Assembly (NCBI GenBank): GCA_913043905.1
Contig: CAJWNQ010000015.1
Coordinates: forward strand, 1-38,501
DNA: 38,501 nucleotides
Source: an uncultured Paracoccaceae bacterium
GTDB taxonomy: Bacteria > Pseudomonadota > Alphaproteobacteria > Rhodobacterales > Rhodobacteraceae
Direction: 5' to 3'
Shown here one piece after another: positions 23,933-33,334 of this stretch; position 1 is the first letter of the stretch, and each line of letters begins with the position of its first letter. A model generated the notes under the pieces. That model ran no database searches. It had not been told where the DNA came from and was given only the letters and a program-made list of their open reading frames with translations. A program made the position numbers and the translations under genes.

Positions 23933-25870
23933 TTAGCGGATCATACGGTTTTCAATTAATTGTTCTACGACCTCTGGTTCAGCCAAAGTTGAGATATCTC
24001 CCAATGCGTTGTAATCGTTTGCAGCAACTTTACGCAAAATACGGCGCATAATTTTGCCTGAGCGTGTCTTTGGCAAACCTGGAGCCCATTGAATAAAATC
24101 AGGGCTGGCAATTGGTCCAATTTGTTGGCGAACCCAAGTTCGCAATTCAGTACGCAAATCTTCAGAGTAATCGATGCCAGCGTTCAAAGTAACATAGCAA
24201 TAAATACCCTGCCCCTTCACTTCATGGGGGTATCCAACGACGGCAGCTTCTGCCACATTTTTATGGGCAACTAATGCACTTTCAATTTCTGCAGTTCCCA
24301 TGCGATGACCAGAAACGTTCAGAACGTCATCAACACGACCAGTGATCCAGTAATAACCATCCTGGTCACGCTTGCAGCCATCTTCAGTAAAATAATAACC
24401 TTTGTATGTGGCAAAATAGGTTTTAACAAAGCGATCGTGATCACCATAAATTGTGCGCATCTGTGAGGGCCAGCTCTCTTTTATTGCCAAAACACCTTCA
24501 CAAGTACCTTCAATTTCTTCTCCAGTTTGTGGATCAAGAATTACAGGTTGCACTCCAAAGAATGGTAAAGTTGCAGATCCTGGTTTAGTAGTTGTTGCAC
24601 CTGGAAGAGGTGTCATCATATGCCCACCAGTTTCAGTTTGCCACCATGTGTCAACGATTGGTACCGTGCCTTTGCCAACAACTTCATTATACCAATTCCA
24701 TGCCTGAGGGTTAATAGGTTCACCAACAGAACCCAATACGCGCAAATCAGACAAATCATGTTTTGTAACCAGCTCATCACCCAAACCCATCAAGGCGCGA
24801 ATTGCAGTTGGCGCAGTGTAAAATTGGTTAACTTTATGTTTTTCACAGACTGCCCAAAAACGAGATGCATCTGGATATGTTGGCGTACCTTCAAACATCA
24901 ATGTCGTAGCACCATTGGCTAATGGACCATATACTATATATGAATGCCCTGTAATCCAGCCTACATCAGCAGTACACCAGTATGTATCACCTTCTTGGTA
25001 ATCAAAAGTATATTGATGCGTCATTGAAGCATAGACTAAATAACCAGCGGACGAATGAACCACTCCTTTGGGTTTGCCTGTTGAGCCCGATGTATACAAA
25101 ATAAACAACGGATCTTCAGCGTTCATTATTTCAGGTGGGCAAAAATTAGATGCAGCTAAAACTAACGTGTCATAATCCAGATCACGGCCCTTTTTATAAG
25201 GAGTTCCATGGCCAGTTCGTGCCACAACCAGTGTTGTTACATCACCACATATATCCAATGCGGCATCTACATTTCTCTTTAATGGTATATTTTTACCACC
25301 GCGAGGGCCTTCGTCTGCAGTAACTACTAAGACCGCTTCACAATCAGAAATTCGAGACGCTAGAGCATCTGGAGAAAAGCCCCCAAATACAATAGAGTGA
25401 ATTGCACCAATGCGGGCGCAAGCTAACATGGCATAAGCTGCTTCTGGGATCATTGGCATGTAGAGCACGACTCGATCACCTTTTTTTACTCCAAGCGACT
25501 TATAAACGTTTGCAAGACGCGAAACATGATCATGTAATTGATTGTATGTTATATTTTTATCAATGTTAGGATCATCAGACTCCCAAATAATTGCTGTCTG
25601 ATTACCACGCTTTGCAAGATGACGGTCCACGCAGTTTACACATACATTTAGTTCGCCATCTTCGTACCATTTAATAGATATATCAGGGTATTCAAATGTT
25701 GTATTTTTCACTTTAGTGAAAGGTGTAATCCAGTCAATACGTTGTCCGTGCTCCGCCCAAAAGGCGTCTGGATCAGAAACTGATTCAGCATACATTCTGT
25801 CATACTTTTCTTTATTTGCATGCGCTTTTTTTGCAAATTCAGAGGACGGTGGAAATACTTTATCAGTCAT
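23933..25870 (-). CDS. acs: Acetyl-CoA synthetase (AMP-forming acetate-CoA ligase)
   Basis: The 645-residue enzyme has normal Acs length. It contains the ATP-binding loop [16 protein letters not shown], the acetate-pocket region [18 protein letters not shown], the [23 protein letters not shown] hinge and the C-terminal [15 protein letters not shown], in which Lys606 is the conserved catalytic and acetylation-controlled lysine. It activates acetate (and more weakly propionate) to acyl-CoA in the cytoplasm via acyl-AMP. AAAGGAAAGAG precedes the ATG. It is the last gene of the leftward livKHMGF-acs operon, 70 bases after livF, which ties the upstream ABC transporter to carboxylate use. No acetyltransferase or CobB-type deacetylase gene is nearby. 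Confidence 0.96.
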   Translation of the reverse strand: MTDKVFPPSSEFAKKAHANKEKYDRMYAESVSDPDAFWAEHGQRIDWITPFTKVKNTTFEYPDISIKWYEDGELNVCVNCVDRHLAKRGNQTAIIWESDDPNIDKNITYNQLHDHVSRLANVYKSLGVKKGDRVVLYMPMIPEAAYAMLACARIGAIHSIVFGGFSPDALASRISDCEAVLVVTADEGPRGGKNIPLKRNVDAALDICGDVTTLVVARTGHGTPYKKGRDLDYDTLVLAASNFCPPEIMNAEDPLFILYTSGSTGKPKGVVHSSAGYLVYASMTHQYTFDYQEGDTYWCTADVGWITGHSYIVYGPLANGATTLMFEGTPTYPDASRFWAVCEKHKVNQFYTAPTAIRALMGLGDELVTKHDLSDLRVLGSVGEPINPQAWNWYNEVVGKGTVPIVDTWWQTETGGHMMTPLPGATTTKPGSATLPFFGVQPVILDPQTGEEIEGTCEGVLAIKESWPSQMRTIYGDHDRFVKTYFATYKGYYFTEDGCKRDQDGYYWITGRVDDVLNVSGHRMGTAEIESALVAHKNVAEAAVVGYPHEVKGQGIYCYVTLNAGIDYSEDLRTELRTWVRQQIGPIASPDFIQWAPGLPKTRSGKIMRRILRKVAANDYNALGDISTLAEPEVVEQLIENRMIR

Positions 25871-25940
25871 TCTCTTTCCTTTTGAGATCTAAAGGCCAGC
25901 AGTGCTGCCCAATATCTTCTTATTCTAGTTTACTTATTAG

Positions 25941-26681
25941 TTAGATAGCTAAATATTCGTGGCGTAATTTTTCATTATCAAGAACATCTTTGGCAGTACC
26001 AGAAAAAACTACTCCACCTGTATCCAAAATAACTGCTCGATCCGCTAATTTTAGTGCAGCAACAGCATTTTGTTCGACAATAATAGTAGTTATACCTTGC
26101 TCACGGATAAGGCGTAAAGTTTTTTCAATTTCTTGAACTATCACAGGTGCTAACCCTTCAAAAGGTTCATCAAGTAGCAATAGCTTTATGTCTCGAGCCA
26201 ATGCCCGGCCTATTGCTAACATTTGCTGTTCACCACCTGATAGGGTTGTACCCTCTTGTTTACGCCGTTCACCCAAACGCGGAAACAACTCATAAATTCG
26301 CTCAAGAGACCAACCTATTGGCTTTTCAATTTGAGCTAATTGTAAGTTCTCTTCCACAGTTAAACCTTGGATTATACGGCGGTCTTCAGGCACTAACGCA
26401 ACGCCCGCTTGGGCTGCTTGCCATGCTTTCATTGTATGCAATGGTTGGTGATCTAACCAAACCTCACCTTTGTGAATAGCTGGATCATCTAAGCGTGCAA
26501 TTGCTCGGAGCGTAGACGTTTTCCCAGCACCATTCCGACCCAAAAGTGCTAAAATTTCTCCTTCATGAACATTCAAAGATATGCCCTGAACGATATAACT
26601 TTCTCCATAATAAGCGTGAATATCGTGCACTGAAAAATATACTGGTTTTGTCGGCTCTATATTATCTGGTGTATTTGTCAT
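25941..26681 (-). CDS. livF: Liv-type ABC transporter ATP-binding protein (LivF-like)
   Basis: This 246-residue ATPase of the branched-chain amino acid/urea/amide group has Walker A GRNGAGKTSTLRAIA (about residues 48-62), the Q-loop region ALVPEDRRIIQGLTVEENL, signature LSGGEQQMLAIGRAL, Walker B LLLLDEPFEGLAPVIV and the switch region TIIVEQNAVAALKLADRA, all typical of LivF. It has a 15-residue N-terminal extension (MTNTPDNIEPTKPVYF). It pairs with the LivG-like ATPase encoded 13 bases upstream. The downstream gene in the same direction is acs. The transported substrate is not fixed by the ATPase. Confidence 0.9.
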   Translation of the reverse strand: MTNTPDNIEPTKPVYFSVHDIHAYYGESYIVQGISLNVHEGEILALLGRNGAGKTSTLRAIARLDDPAIHKGEVWLDHQPLHTMKAWQAAQAGVALVPEDRRIIQGLTVEENLQLAQIEKPIGWSLERIYELFPRLGERRKQEGTTLSGGEQQMLAIGRALARDIKLLLLDEPFEGLAPVIVQEIEKTLRLIREQGITTIIVEQNAVAALKLADRAVILDTGGVVFSGTAKDVLDNEKLRHEYLAI

Positions 26682-26694
26682 TTTTTATTCCGCC

Positions 26695-27453
26695 TTATAC
26701 TTGCGCTTCGCCAAGGTATGCTTCTTTTACCTTCGGGTGGCCTTTAATTTTTTCTGGAACATCTTCAACAATTACAGTGCCTTGCGCGAGAACCGAAATC
26801 TTTTGAGCCAACGAGAATACTACACTCATATCATGTTCAATAATAGCCATCGTAATCTTCAGTTTTTTCTGAATACTTTTAAGTAACTCAATAGTACTTT
26901 CTGTGTCCGCACGCGCCATTCCAGCAGTTGGCTCATCCAATAATAATAGTTTTGGTTTTTGAGATAAACACATGGCCATCTCCAAACGGCGCTTATCGCC
27001 ACGCGACATTGAGGATGCTAGCATATCTTTTTTGTCAATGAGATCTACGTCTACCAACATCTGTTCTGCTTTTTCAGCCATATCTTTGTTGTCAGATACA
27101 CGACTTAATGCATTTAATGTAAATGCCCCATCACGTTTAGCAAAGCATGGAATTAGCGTATTTTCCCATACAGTAAGCTCAGAAAAAATTTCAGGAGTTT
27201 GGAAAACACGACTAACACCGAGTTGATTGATTTGGTGAGGCTTAATACCGAGCAAAGAGTGCCCATCAAACATCACAGTACCAGTATCTGGCGTAAGCTT
27301 ACCTACAAAACAATTAAGCAAAGTTGATTTTCCAGCACCATTTGGACCAATAATTGCGTGTATTTTACCCTCTTCAATATCTAAGTTTACGTTATGTAAC
27401 GCCTTTAGACCACCAAAGCTCTTATTAACATTTTGGACTGTAAGAATTCCCAT
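26695..27453 (-). CDS. livG: Liv-type ABC transporter ATP-binding protein (LivG-like)
   Basis: The 252-residue ATPase has Walker [17 protein letters not shown] (about residues 36-51), Q-loop GVSRVFQTPEIFSELTVWEN, a signature region MSRGDKRRLEMAMCLS in place of the usual LSGGQ, Walker B LLLLDEPTAGMARADT and the switch IIEHDMSVVFSLA. The SRGD form of the signature motif is a departure from consensus but is seen in some amide/urea-group LivG proteins. It lies 9 bases after livM and 13 bases before livF, and forms the ATPase pair of the transporter with the latter. Confidence 0.9.
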   Translation of the reverse strand: MGILTVQNVNKSFGGLKALHNVNLDIEEGKIHAIIGPNGAGKSTLLNCFVGKLTPDTGTVMFDGHSLLGIKPHQINQLGVSRVFQTPEIFSELTVWENTLIPCFAKRDGAFTLNALSRVSDNKDMAEKAEQMLVDVDLIDKKDMLASSMSRGDKRRLEMAMCLSQKPKLLLLDEPTAGMARADTESTIELLKSIQKKLKITMAIIEHDMSVVFSLAQKISVLAQGTVIVEDVPEKIKGHPKVKEAYLGEAQV

Positions 27454-27462
27454 TGGTTGCTC

Positions 27463-28665
27463 CTATTCTGCAGGTGTTGATGAGGTATGAGACGTATTAT
27501 TATTTTTAGCATTGCGATGTTTCCACCATTTACCAATACGTGAGATACCTTCCATTAGACCGCCTGGCAAAAAGATAACAATCATCATAAACATAATTCC
27601 TAATGTAAGATGCCAGCCTTTACCTGTAAACAAATGTAAAATCCAAACTATTACATTTTCTAACCCGTCAGGCATCCAGGAAAACCATCCATGCAAAACA
27701 GTATCATTAATTTTTGAGAAAATATTTTCAAAATACTTAATAAAGCCAGCCCCCATCACAGGCCCTAACAGGGTTCCTGTTCCCCCAAGGATTGTCATTA
27801 AAACAATCTCACCAGAGGCAGTCCATTGCATACGCTCGGCGCCAGCCAATGGATCCATGGATGCCATCAAACCACCCGCTAAGCCTGCGTACATTCCAGA
27901 AATAACAAAGGCTGCTAAAGTGTAAGGGCGAGTGTTAATTCCAGTAAAGTTGAGACGAGTTTGATTGGTCTTTATCGCTCGTAACATCATTCCAAAAGGC
28001 GATCGAAAAATACGTATAGATATATAAAATGCTAATAGTAAAAAAATCGCACAAATATAATAACCAATGTTAAATTGAAAATCCCATGCACCTAATTGCA
28101 TTGTCCAAGTATCGCGCATCTCCAAACCAAACAAAGATGTTACTGGTAAATTCCCAGAAATATTTTCAGCTGCAAAAATACGAGGGTCATTTAAAGTAAT
28201 TTGCAAACCCGTTTCACCATTGGTTAATGGAGTCAAAACAGAATATGCTAATGCGAAGCTCATTTGAGCAAAAGCTAACGTCAAAATTGAGAAGTAAATA
28301 CCAGAGCGTCGCAAAGATATAAAACCAATCAATAATGAAAATAAGCCTGCAACAATAACTGATAAAATTAATGCAGGTATAATATTCATTGATAATAATT
28401 TAAACATCCAAACTGCTGAATATGACCCTACACCAAGAAATGCAGCATGCCCAAATGACAAGTATCCAGTCAAACCAAACAGAATATTAAAACCAATTGC
28501 TAATATTCCATAAATGGCAAAACGTTGCATCAAATCGGGATAGCCAGCATTGAACTGTGCCCAACCGGATTCAGTAGGAAACGGATTTAAAATTAGTGGA
28601 GCAAATAATGCAATTATCGCTACGAAAAATAGTGTGCGCATGTCTGCTTTTGAAATAGTTTTCAT
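27463..28665 (-). CDS. livM: Liv-type ABC transporter permease (LivM-like)
   Basis: The 400-residue protein is a LivM-type permease. Typical blocks are [31 protein letters not shown] (about residues 52-82), [16 protein letters not shown], the coupling-helix region [24 protein letters not shown] and [35 protein letters not shown]. About nine to ten helices are present. A periplasmic insertion at about residues 160-195 ([20 protein letters not shown]) and the polar C-terminal tail ([19 protein letters not shown]) are not part of the core fold. It starts three bases after the livH stop and forms the heterodimeric channel with it. Confidence 0.9.
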   Translation of the reverse strand: MKTISKADMRTLFFVAIIALFAPLILNPFPTESGWAQFNAGYPDLMQRFAIYGILAIGFNILFGLTGYLSFGHAAFLGVGSYSAVWMFKLLSMNIIPALILSVIVAGLFSLLIGFISLRRSGIYFSILTLAFAQMSFALAYSVLTPLTNGETGLQITLNDPRIFAAENISGNLPVTSLFGLEMRDTWTMQLGAWDFQFNIGYYICAIFLLLAFYISIRIFRSPFGMMLRAIKTNQTRLNFTGINTRPYTLAAFVISGMYAGLAGGLMASMDPLAGAERMQWTASGEIVLMTILGGTGTLLGPVMGAGFIKYFENIFSKINDTVLHGWFSWMPDGLENVIVWILHLFTGKGWHLTLGIMFMMIVIFLPGGLMEGISRIGKWWKHRNAKNNNTSHTSSTPAE

Positions 28666-28668
28666 TTT

Positions 28669-29706
28669 TTATTCCTCCATCACACCGGCTTTGCCCATTA
28701 GACCGCGGGGTCTAGTTAGCAGTACGATGATGGCAACAAGGTAAATAATAATTTGGTCAATTGAAGGCAAATATAGCATTTCAAAAAACCCTTTAACTTC
28801 GTTCATAGATGCAAAGCTCTCTAGCACACCTAAAAGAAAGCCGGCTAAGACAGCCCCAGGTAACGATCCCATGCCGCCTACAACTACCACAACAAATGAT
28901 AAAACTAAAAAATCCATTCCCATGTGATAATTTGGAGAATTGATCGGCGTATACATTACACCTGCTAAACCAGCAACTGCGGCAGCAATTCCAAACATTA
29001 TAGTAAAGCGTCGATCAATATTAATTCCTAAAAGTCCAACTGTCTCTCTATCAGCCATACCTGCTCGTACAACCATGCCAAATGTAGTAAATCGCAAGAA
29101 TGCAAACACTGAGCTTATTATAATAGCAGAAAATGCGAAGTAAATTAATCGCCAATAAGGGTAGCTGGCATCAAGCCCGATTAAAGCACCTATATTATAC
29201 GAGCCAACAAACTGATCCGGTGCTGGTGTAGGAATAGGGTTAGCCCCAAAATTTGCTTTAACCAATTCTTGAATCACAATAGCCAAACCAAATGTCACAA
29301 GTATTTGATCTGCGTGTGGGCGTTTATAAAAATGTTTTATTAACCCACGCTCCATTACATAGCCTACCAATAACATTACTGGAATTGCTACAATAATTGC
29401 TAAAGGCACATTCCAATCAATAATTGCATTACCAAACTTAGGGCCAAACCATTCAACAACATAAGGCGTTTTTACTTTAAGAGGTTTTCCCAAAAAATCC
29501 AACTGAGATGGATCTATTGTGATCTTTGAAACTGACATTAGTTTCTGAAGTGAAACTGCACAAAAAGCTCCAAGCATAAACAATGCGCCGTGGGCAAAGT
29601 TAACTACGCCCAAAGTGCCGAAAATCAACGTAAGACCCAAAGCAATTAAGGCATACGCACTGCCTTTATCAAGTCCATTTAATATCTGTAGAAGAATTGC
29701 ATCCAT
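28669..29706 (-). CDS. livH: Liv-type ABC transporter permease (LivH-like)
   Basis: The 345-residue LivH-type permease has the N-terminal LNGLDKGSAYALIALGLTLIFGTLGVVNFAHGA (about residues 9-42), the central RGLIKHFYKRPHADQILVTFGLAIVIQE and RAGMADRETVGLLGINIDRRF, and the end VVVVGGMGSLPGAVLAGFLLGVLES. Compared with E. coli LivH (308 residues) it has an insert of about 40 residues after the second helix (SVSKITIDPSQLDFLGKPL to WFGPKFG), which should be periplasmic. This insert is found in permeases of the amide/urea/uncharacterised subgroup. It is separated from livK by 102 bases that hold two stem-loops. Confidence 0.9.
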   Translation of the reverse strand: MDAILLQILNGLDKGSAYALIALGLTLIFGTLGVVNFAHGALFMLGAFCAVSLQKLMSVSKITIDPSQLDFLGKPLKVKTPYVVEWFGPKFGNAIIDWNVPLAIIVAIPVMLLVGYVMERGLIKHFYKRPHADQILVTFGLAIVIQELVKANFGANPIPTPAPDQFVGSYNIGALIGLDASYPYWRLIYFAFSAIIISSVFAFLRFTTFGMVVRAGMADRETVGLLGINIDRRFTIMFGIAAAVAGLAGVMYTPINSPNYHMGMDFLVLSFVVVVVGGMGSLPGAVLAGFLLGVLESFASMNEVKGFFEMLYLPSIDQIIIYLVAIIVLLTRPRGLMGKAGVMEE

Positions 29707-29731
29707 GTCTCGCCCAAACTTTTTTTTACTT

Positions 29732-29785
29732 AGTTAGTGTAAACTAACTTTTAAAATAGGCCACAGCGATAACGCTGTGGCCTAT
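29732..29785 (-). terminator. Tandem stem-loops between livK and livH (attenuator)
   Basis: Reading leftward from livK, the first stem is a perfect 13-bp inverted repeat, ATAGGCCACAGCG (29756-29768) with CGCTGTGGCCTAT (29773-29785), loop of four, followed on the minus strand by TTTT. A second hairpin, AGTTAGT (29732-29738) with ACTAACT (29743-29749), follows at once. The first begins 23 bases after the livK stop. The GC-rich stem plus short U-run fits a leaky intrinsic terminator that lowers expression of livHMGF-acs relative to livK. Confidence 0.8.
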
Positions 29786-29808
29786 AATCCCAAATGGGGA
29801 AGTTATGT

Positions 29809-31146
29809 TTATGCGCCTGGGTTACATTTGCCTAAAGCACCACCTGCAAACATTGGGTGATCAGCAGAATATTCAACCTGTGCACGCGGAGTAATTTCCA
29901 CAACTTCTAGAACGTCAAATTCTGAAGTTGGGTTTTCTTTACCCTTCACTACTAACACATCTTTAAAGCACTGGTGATCTTCTGCACGATACTCAGTTGG
30001 ACCATTACCCATGCCATCAAACTTAAAGCCTTCAAGAGCTTCCGAAACGCCACAAGGGTTAAAAGTGCCAGAGCGCTCACATGCATCAGCGTACAACAAT
30101 GTTTGAACATATGTAGTATGAGCAGCCTGTGATGGTGGGAAGCCATATTTAGTACCAAACGACTTAACAAATGCTTTTGAACCTTCGTCTGATAATGACC
30201 AGTGCCAATTAGTTGAGCCAAAAATACCCTTAACGTTTTCACCCGCACCACGAGCCATCAAACGTGAATATAATGGCACAACAATTTCAAAGTTTTTACC
30301 ATTAACGATTTTATCACGTAATCCAAACTGAACAGCAGATGTCAACGAGTTGATCATGTTTCCACCGTAGTGGTTCAGAACTAAGATATCTGCGCCAGAG
30401 TTCAATACTGGTGCAACATAAGACGAGAAGTCTGTTGTTGCTAATGGCGTTAATACATTATTGACAGTATTCCAGCCTTTGGCTTCAGTAGCAGCAGCAA
30501 TTGATTCCTGCTGTGTCCAACCCCAAGTATAATCAGCTGTTAGGTGGTATGCATTACGATCTTTACCATAACGCGCTTCAAGCACTGGAGCCAAAGCTGC
30601 TGCAGACATGTAACCGTTAAAGAAGTGGCGGAAGCCATTTGCTTTTTTGTCTTTACCAGTAGTGTCATTTGAGTGCGTCAAGCCAGCCATAAATATAACG
30701 CCAGCTTCTTGGCATAGACCCTGAACCGCAATAGCAACACCAGAAGACGAACCACCAGTGATCATCACTGCGTTATCTTTTTCGATCATTGACTTAGCAG
30801 ATGCACGAGCAGCGTCAGATTTAGTCTGAGTGTCACCAGTTACATATTCTACTTTCTTGCCAAGGATACCGTTCCCCGTAAGAGACTTTGACGAAAATGT
30901 ATTCATCATTCCACCATCGCCACCACCATTTAGGTGCTCAACAGCTAATTTGTACGCACGCAACTCATCCGCACCCTCATCCGCATATGGACCAGATTGT
31001 GGAACGTTAAAGCCCAGAGTAACTGAGCCGCCTGTAGGTGCATTTGTATACGCAGCCAAAGGACTTGTAATAAAAGTAGGCATTGCCAAACCTGCACCAA
31101 CTGTAGCACCGGTTTTAATTAGCCCACGTCTTGTAAAATTAGACAT
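29809..31146 (-). CDS. livK: Liv-type ABC transporter substrate-binding protein with Tat signal
   Basis: I place the start at ATG 31146 (445 residues), which has a strong GGGAGGAAATCT just upstream; the frame runs 14 codons further to a TTG at 31188. The protein begins with a twin-arginine signal (TRRGLIKTGATVGAGLAMP) and continues as a type-I periplasmic-binding protein of the branched-chain amino acid/amide class: VTLGFNVPQSGPYADEGADE, GGSSSGVAIAVQ and DILVLNHYGGNM blocks. It is longer than LivK (about 345) and has Tyr/Trp-rich middle segments (YHLTADYTWGWTQQE) shared by the amide- and urea-binding subgroup. The ligand is not known; the link to acs suggests a short-chain carboxylate or a compound metabolised to acetate, which is inference. 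It is the first gene of the operon. Confidence 0.88.
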   Translation of the reverse strand: MSNFTRRGLIKTGATVGAGLAMPTFITSPLAAYTNAPTGGSVTLGFNVPQSGPYADEGADELRAYKLAVEHLNGGGDGGMMNTFSSKSLTGNGILGKKVEYVTGDTQTKSDAARASAKSMIEKDNAVMITGGSSSGVAIAVQGLCQEAGVIFMAGLTHSNDTTGKDKKANGFRHFFNGYMSAAALAPVLEARYGKDRNAYHLTADYTWGWTQQESIAAATEAKGWNTVNNVLTPLATTDFSSYVAPVLNSGADILVLNHYGGNMINSLTSAVQFGLRDKIVNGKNFEIVVPLYSRLMARGAGENVKGIFGSTNWHWSLSDEGSKAFVKSFGTKYGFPPSQAAHTTYVQTLLYADACERSGTFNPCGVSEALEGFKFDGMGNGPTEYRAEDHQCFKDVLVVKGKENPTSEFDVLEVVEITPRAQVEYSADHPMFAGGALGKCNPGA

Positions 31147-31302
31147 AGATTTCCTCCCTAGTTCTGCACGCCCGCTGCCTCCTCGCAACTTGCGCCAGTG
31201 TCATTTAGACAATTTATTTTAGCTGTAATTGTAATTTAAACAACAACTCATTGTTTCATAACAATTAATTTGTAAATCTTTTTAATAATTTACTTCTGTA
31301 TT

Positions 31303-31325
31303 TGTAAATAAATTTACACTATAAT
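31303..31325. promoter_or_regulatory. Candidate operator and -10 element before the ScfR-like regulator gene
   Basis: TGTAAAT (31303-31309) and ATTTACA (31312-31318) form an inverted repeat that abuts a perfect TATAAT (31320-31325), 33 bases before the regulator's ATG. A further TTTGTAAA lies at 31269-31276. The TTTGTAAA/TTTACAAA core resembles the TTTGCAAA-type boxes reported for RamB/PccR-family regulators and the TTACAA series before the second regulator in this window. Autoregulation, and control of the divergent livK promoter, is likely. The -35 element is unclear. Confidence 0.55.
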
Positions 31326-31357
31326 TAATAAAACGTTTAATAGTAAGGTCTTGGATA

Positions 31358-32656
31358 ATGGCTGGTGCACTCTTAGGAACCCGCATACGCGAAAATAGAA
31401 AAGCTCTCAGCCTTAATCAAAAAGATTTGGCAGCAATTGCAGGCGTTTCGGCTTCCTATCTCAACCTTATCGAACACAATCGAAGAGGAATCGCTGGTAA
31501 GACTTTAAATGCTATAGCTCGAGCATTGAACGTAAGTTCAGCTGAACTTTCTGAAGGCATGAACCAAGCACTAATCGATCGTGTAAAGACAGCTGCTGTT
31601 CGCAACACACAAATCAAAACAGAACATGATCGTATAGAAGAATTTTGCGCTCGATTTCCTGGTTTTGCTAGATTAATTGCCCGTCAAAGTGATCAAATTG
31701 ATAGACGGGATGAAGAATTTACAATTTTATCTGACCAATTAAAGCATGATCCTTACTTTGCTGAAGCGATGCATTTATTGCTTTCCAACATTACTACAAT
31801 TCGATCAACATCTGACATTTTGGCAACAAGCCCACAAATGCCAACCAAGACAGCTCAGCACTTTATTAATAACCTTGCACAAGAAGCTCGCAAGCTTTCT
31901 CAAACTGCTGAAGATATTTTTGATTATTTCGAACCAACTTCTGAACAGCAAATCACATCTTTAGATATTTCACCATATGAAGCCCTACTAGAAAAAAATA
32001 GGTATTATTTAAAAGATTTAGAGAGTGATAGTGTAACTATAGATCAAATTTTAATGCCTTTAGCGCTATCTACTGCTGAACACAGAGAAACAGAAAAGTC
32101 ACTAAAATCTTATAAAAAAATGGCTGATAATCTGCCAATTCAACAATTTTTAATAGCTGCTAAAAACCATAATTTTGATGCTGTTGCACTTGCTCAATAT
32201 TTTAATACTGACATATTATCTATTAGTTTTCGTATGGCTCACTTACCAATTAAAGCAGAAATACCTCAATTTGGCTTAATACAGTGTGATGCTTCTGGAG
32301 CAGTTTTATATCGCAAACAATTAAATTCATTTAGCTTGCCAAGATATGGCGGAGCCTGTCCATTATGGCCAGTTTACCGCAGCCTATCTCAACCGCTCCA
32401 ACCAATCCGTGCTATGTTAGATATGCCAATGGGAGATCGATTTCATACGATCAGCTTTGCTTATCCTACTGAAGCTGCCCAGATTGGAATACCTGCACTT
32501 ACAGAAGCAATTATGCTTTTCACTCCAGATTATGCAATGTTACCAAAAGTTGCACACGGGCAAACGCCACAATTAACCGTTGGATTACAATGCACGGTAT
32601 GCTCAAGATTAGCATGCACAGCTCGTAGAGCATCATACTTACTCAGCAATAAATAA
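31358..32656 (+). CDS. ScfR/RamB-like XRE-family regulator with internal DHp-like segment
   Basis: The 432-residue regulator has an N-terminal XRE helix-turn-helix (residues about 6-62; LNQKDLAAIAGVSASYLNLI) and the C-terminal domain of short-chain-acyl regulators (RamB, PccR). That domain includes YGGACPLWPVYRS and a terminal Cys cluster, Cys412-X2-Cys415-X4-Cys420, that could bind metal. No HExxH peptidase motif is visible. Unlike RamB, residues about 137-195 look like a histidine-kinase dimerisation hairpin: HLLLSNITTIRSTSDIL (139-155) aligns ungapped with HELRTPMTSIRSFSEIL of the kinase encoded downstream, and the second helix follows at the same distance. No ATPase domain is present. It heads the operon with a receiver-only response regulator, a small membrane protein and the symporter-kinase, and faces livKHMGF-acs, its probable target. 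Confidence 0.82.
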   Translation: MAGALLGTRIRENRKALSLNQKDLAAIAGVSASYLNLIEHNRRGIAGKTLNAIARALNVSSAELSEGMNQALIDRVKTAAVRNTQIKTEHDRIEEFCARFPGFARLIARQSDQIDRRDEEFTILSDQLKHDPYFAEAMHLLLSNITTIRSTSDILATSPQMPTKTAQHFINNLAQEARKLSQTAEDIFDYFEPTSEQQITSLDISPYEALLEKNRYYLKDLESDSVTIDQILMPLALSTAEHRETEKSLKSYKKMADNLPIQQFLIAAKNHNFDAVALAQYFNTDILSISFRMAHLPIKAEIPQFGLIQCDASGAVLYRKQLNSFSLPRYGGACPLWPVYRSLSQPLQPIRAMLDMPMGDRFHTISFAYPTEAAQIGIPALTEAIMLFTPDYAMLPKVAHGQTPQLTVGLQCTVCSRLACTARRASYLLSNK

Positions 32657-32717
32657 ATAAATTGCGCTGCAATTGTTTTAGGTTAAGTTAAACAAGCGCA
32701 ATCTAGGGGGAGGTATA

Positions 32718-33086
32718 GTGCAAAAAACTATAACGATAGTAGAAGATGAACCTTTCATCATAGAAGCATTAACTTTTCTCTTAGAGAGAGAAGGATACCT
32801 TGTAGAATCTGTTTCAGACGGTGCATTAGCAATTGATTTCATAATAAAAACTAGTCCAAATTTAGTTATATTAGATATCATGCTACCAAATGTAAGTGGT
32901 ATGAAAATCTTAGAAGATATACGCGCCACGGCAAGTATATCAGGTTTACCAGTCTTAATGTTAACAGCAAAGGGCCAGAAAAAAGATCGTCAAGCTGCCG
33001 AAGATGCCGGCGCAAGTCAGTTTATGACTAAACCATTCGAAAACGCTGCACTAATAAAAAATGTTAAAGCGATGCTATTTTTATGA
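32718..33086 (+). CDS. Single-domain (receiver-only) response regulator
   Basis: The 122-residue protein is one CheY-like receiver domain and nothing else. All key residues are present: acidic pair Glu9/Asp10 (IVEDEP), phospho-acceptor Asp53 (VILDIMLP), Thr83 (LMLTAK) and Lys105 (MTKPFE). It starts with GTG at 32718 behind a strong GGGGGAGG. Its stop overlaps the ATG of the next gene by four bases (ATGA). It is the expected phosphorylation target of the symporter-kinase encoded two genes downstream. In the Vibrio/Pseudomonas CrbS-CrbR acetate switch the partner is a LuxR-type regulator with its own DNA-binding domain; here there is no output domain, so it must act through another protein, possibly the XRE regulator encoded just before it. 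Confidence 0.9.
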   Translation: MQKTITIVEDEPFIIEALTFLLEREGYLVESVSDGALAIDFIIKTSPNLVILDIMLPNVSGMKILEDIRATASISGLPVLMLTAKGQKKDRQAAEDAGASQFMTKPFENAALIKNVKAMLFL

Positions 33087-33334
33087 AAAATAACACAAGT
33101 ACAAAACGCGATATTGATAGACGTAAACTGCGCAAAATTACTGAGTTATCTTTAGGAATTCCAATTATAGCTATTTGTTTGTTAGTTTCTCCATTGTTAA
33201 ATGGTTTCACTAAAAGTGATGGACAAACAGAATTTGCATTTGTTATGATTTATATTTTTGGTGTGTGGGGTGCACTAATATTAATGGCATTTATAATGTC
33301 TCGATTATTATCAAATGGCGTGGACAAGAAATAA
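33083..33334 (+). CDS. Small two-helix membrane protein, probable partner of the symporter-kinase
   Basis: The 83-residue protein has a charged N-terminus (KRDIDRRKLRKITEL), then two hydrophobic segments: about residues 24-40 (LGIPIIAICLLVSPLLN) and 53-75 (FAFVMIYIFGVWGALILMAFIMS). I do not recognise a named family with certainty. Its position is telling: it overlaps the response regulator gene by four bases and the kinase gene by one base (TAATG), so all three are translationally coupled. Small two-helix proteins are encoded before the acetate permease ActP (YjcH, DUF485) and before other SLC5-type symporters (DUF4212). By analogy this one may be an accessory subunit of the symporter-like sensor domain. 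That role is inference from position and topology only. Confidence 0.8.
   Translation: MKNNTSTKRDIDRRKLRKITELSLGIPIIAICLLVSPLLNGFTKSDGQTEFAFVMIYIFGVWGALILMAFIMSRLLSNGVDKK

Noticed and set aside
25889-25910. Small GC-rich inverted repeat (GGCCAGC/GCTGCCC) between livF and acs
   Set aside because: It has an internal mismatch, a 3-base loop and no T-run, so it is too weak to call an attenuator.
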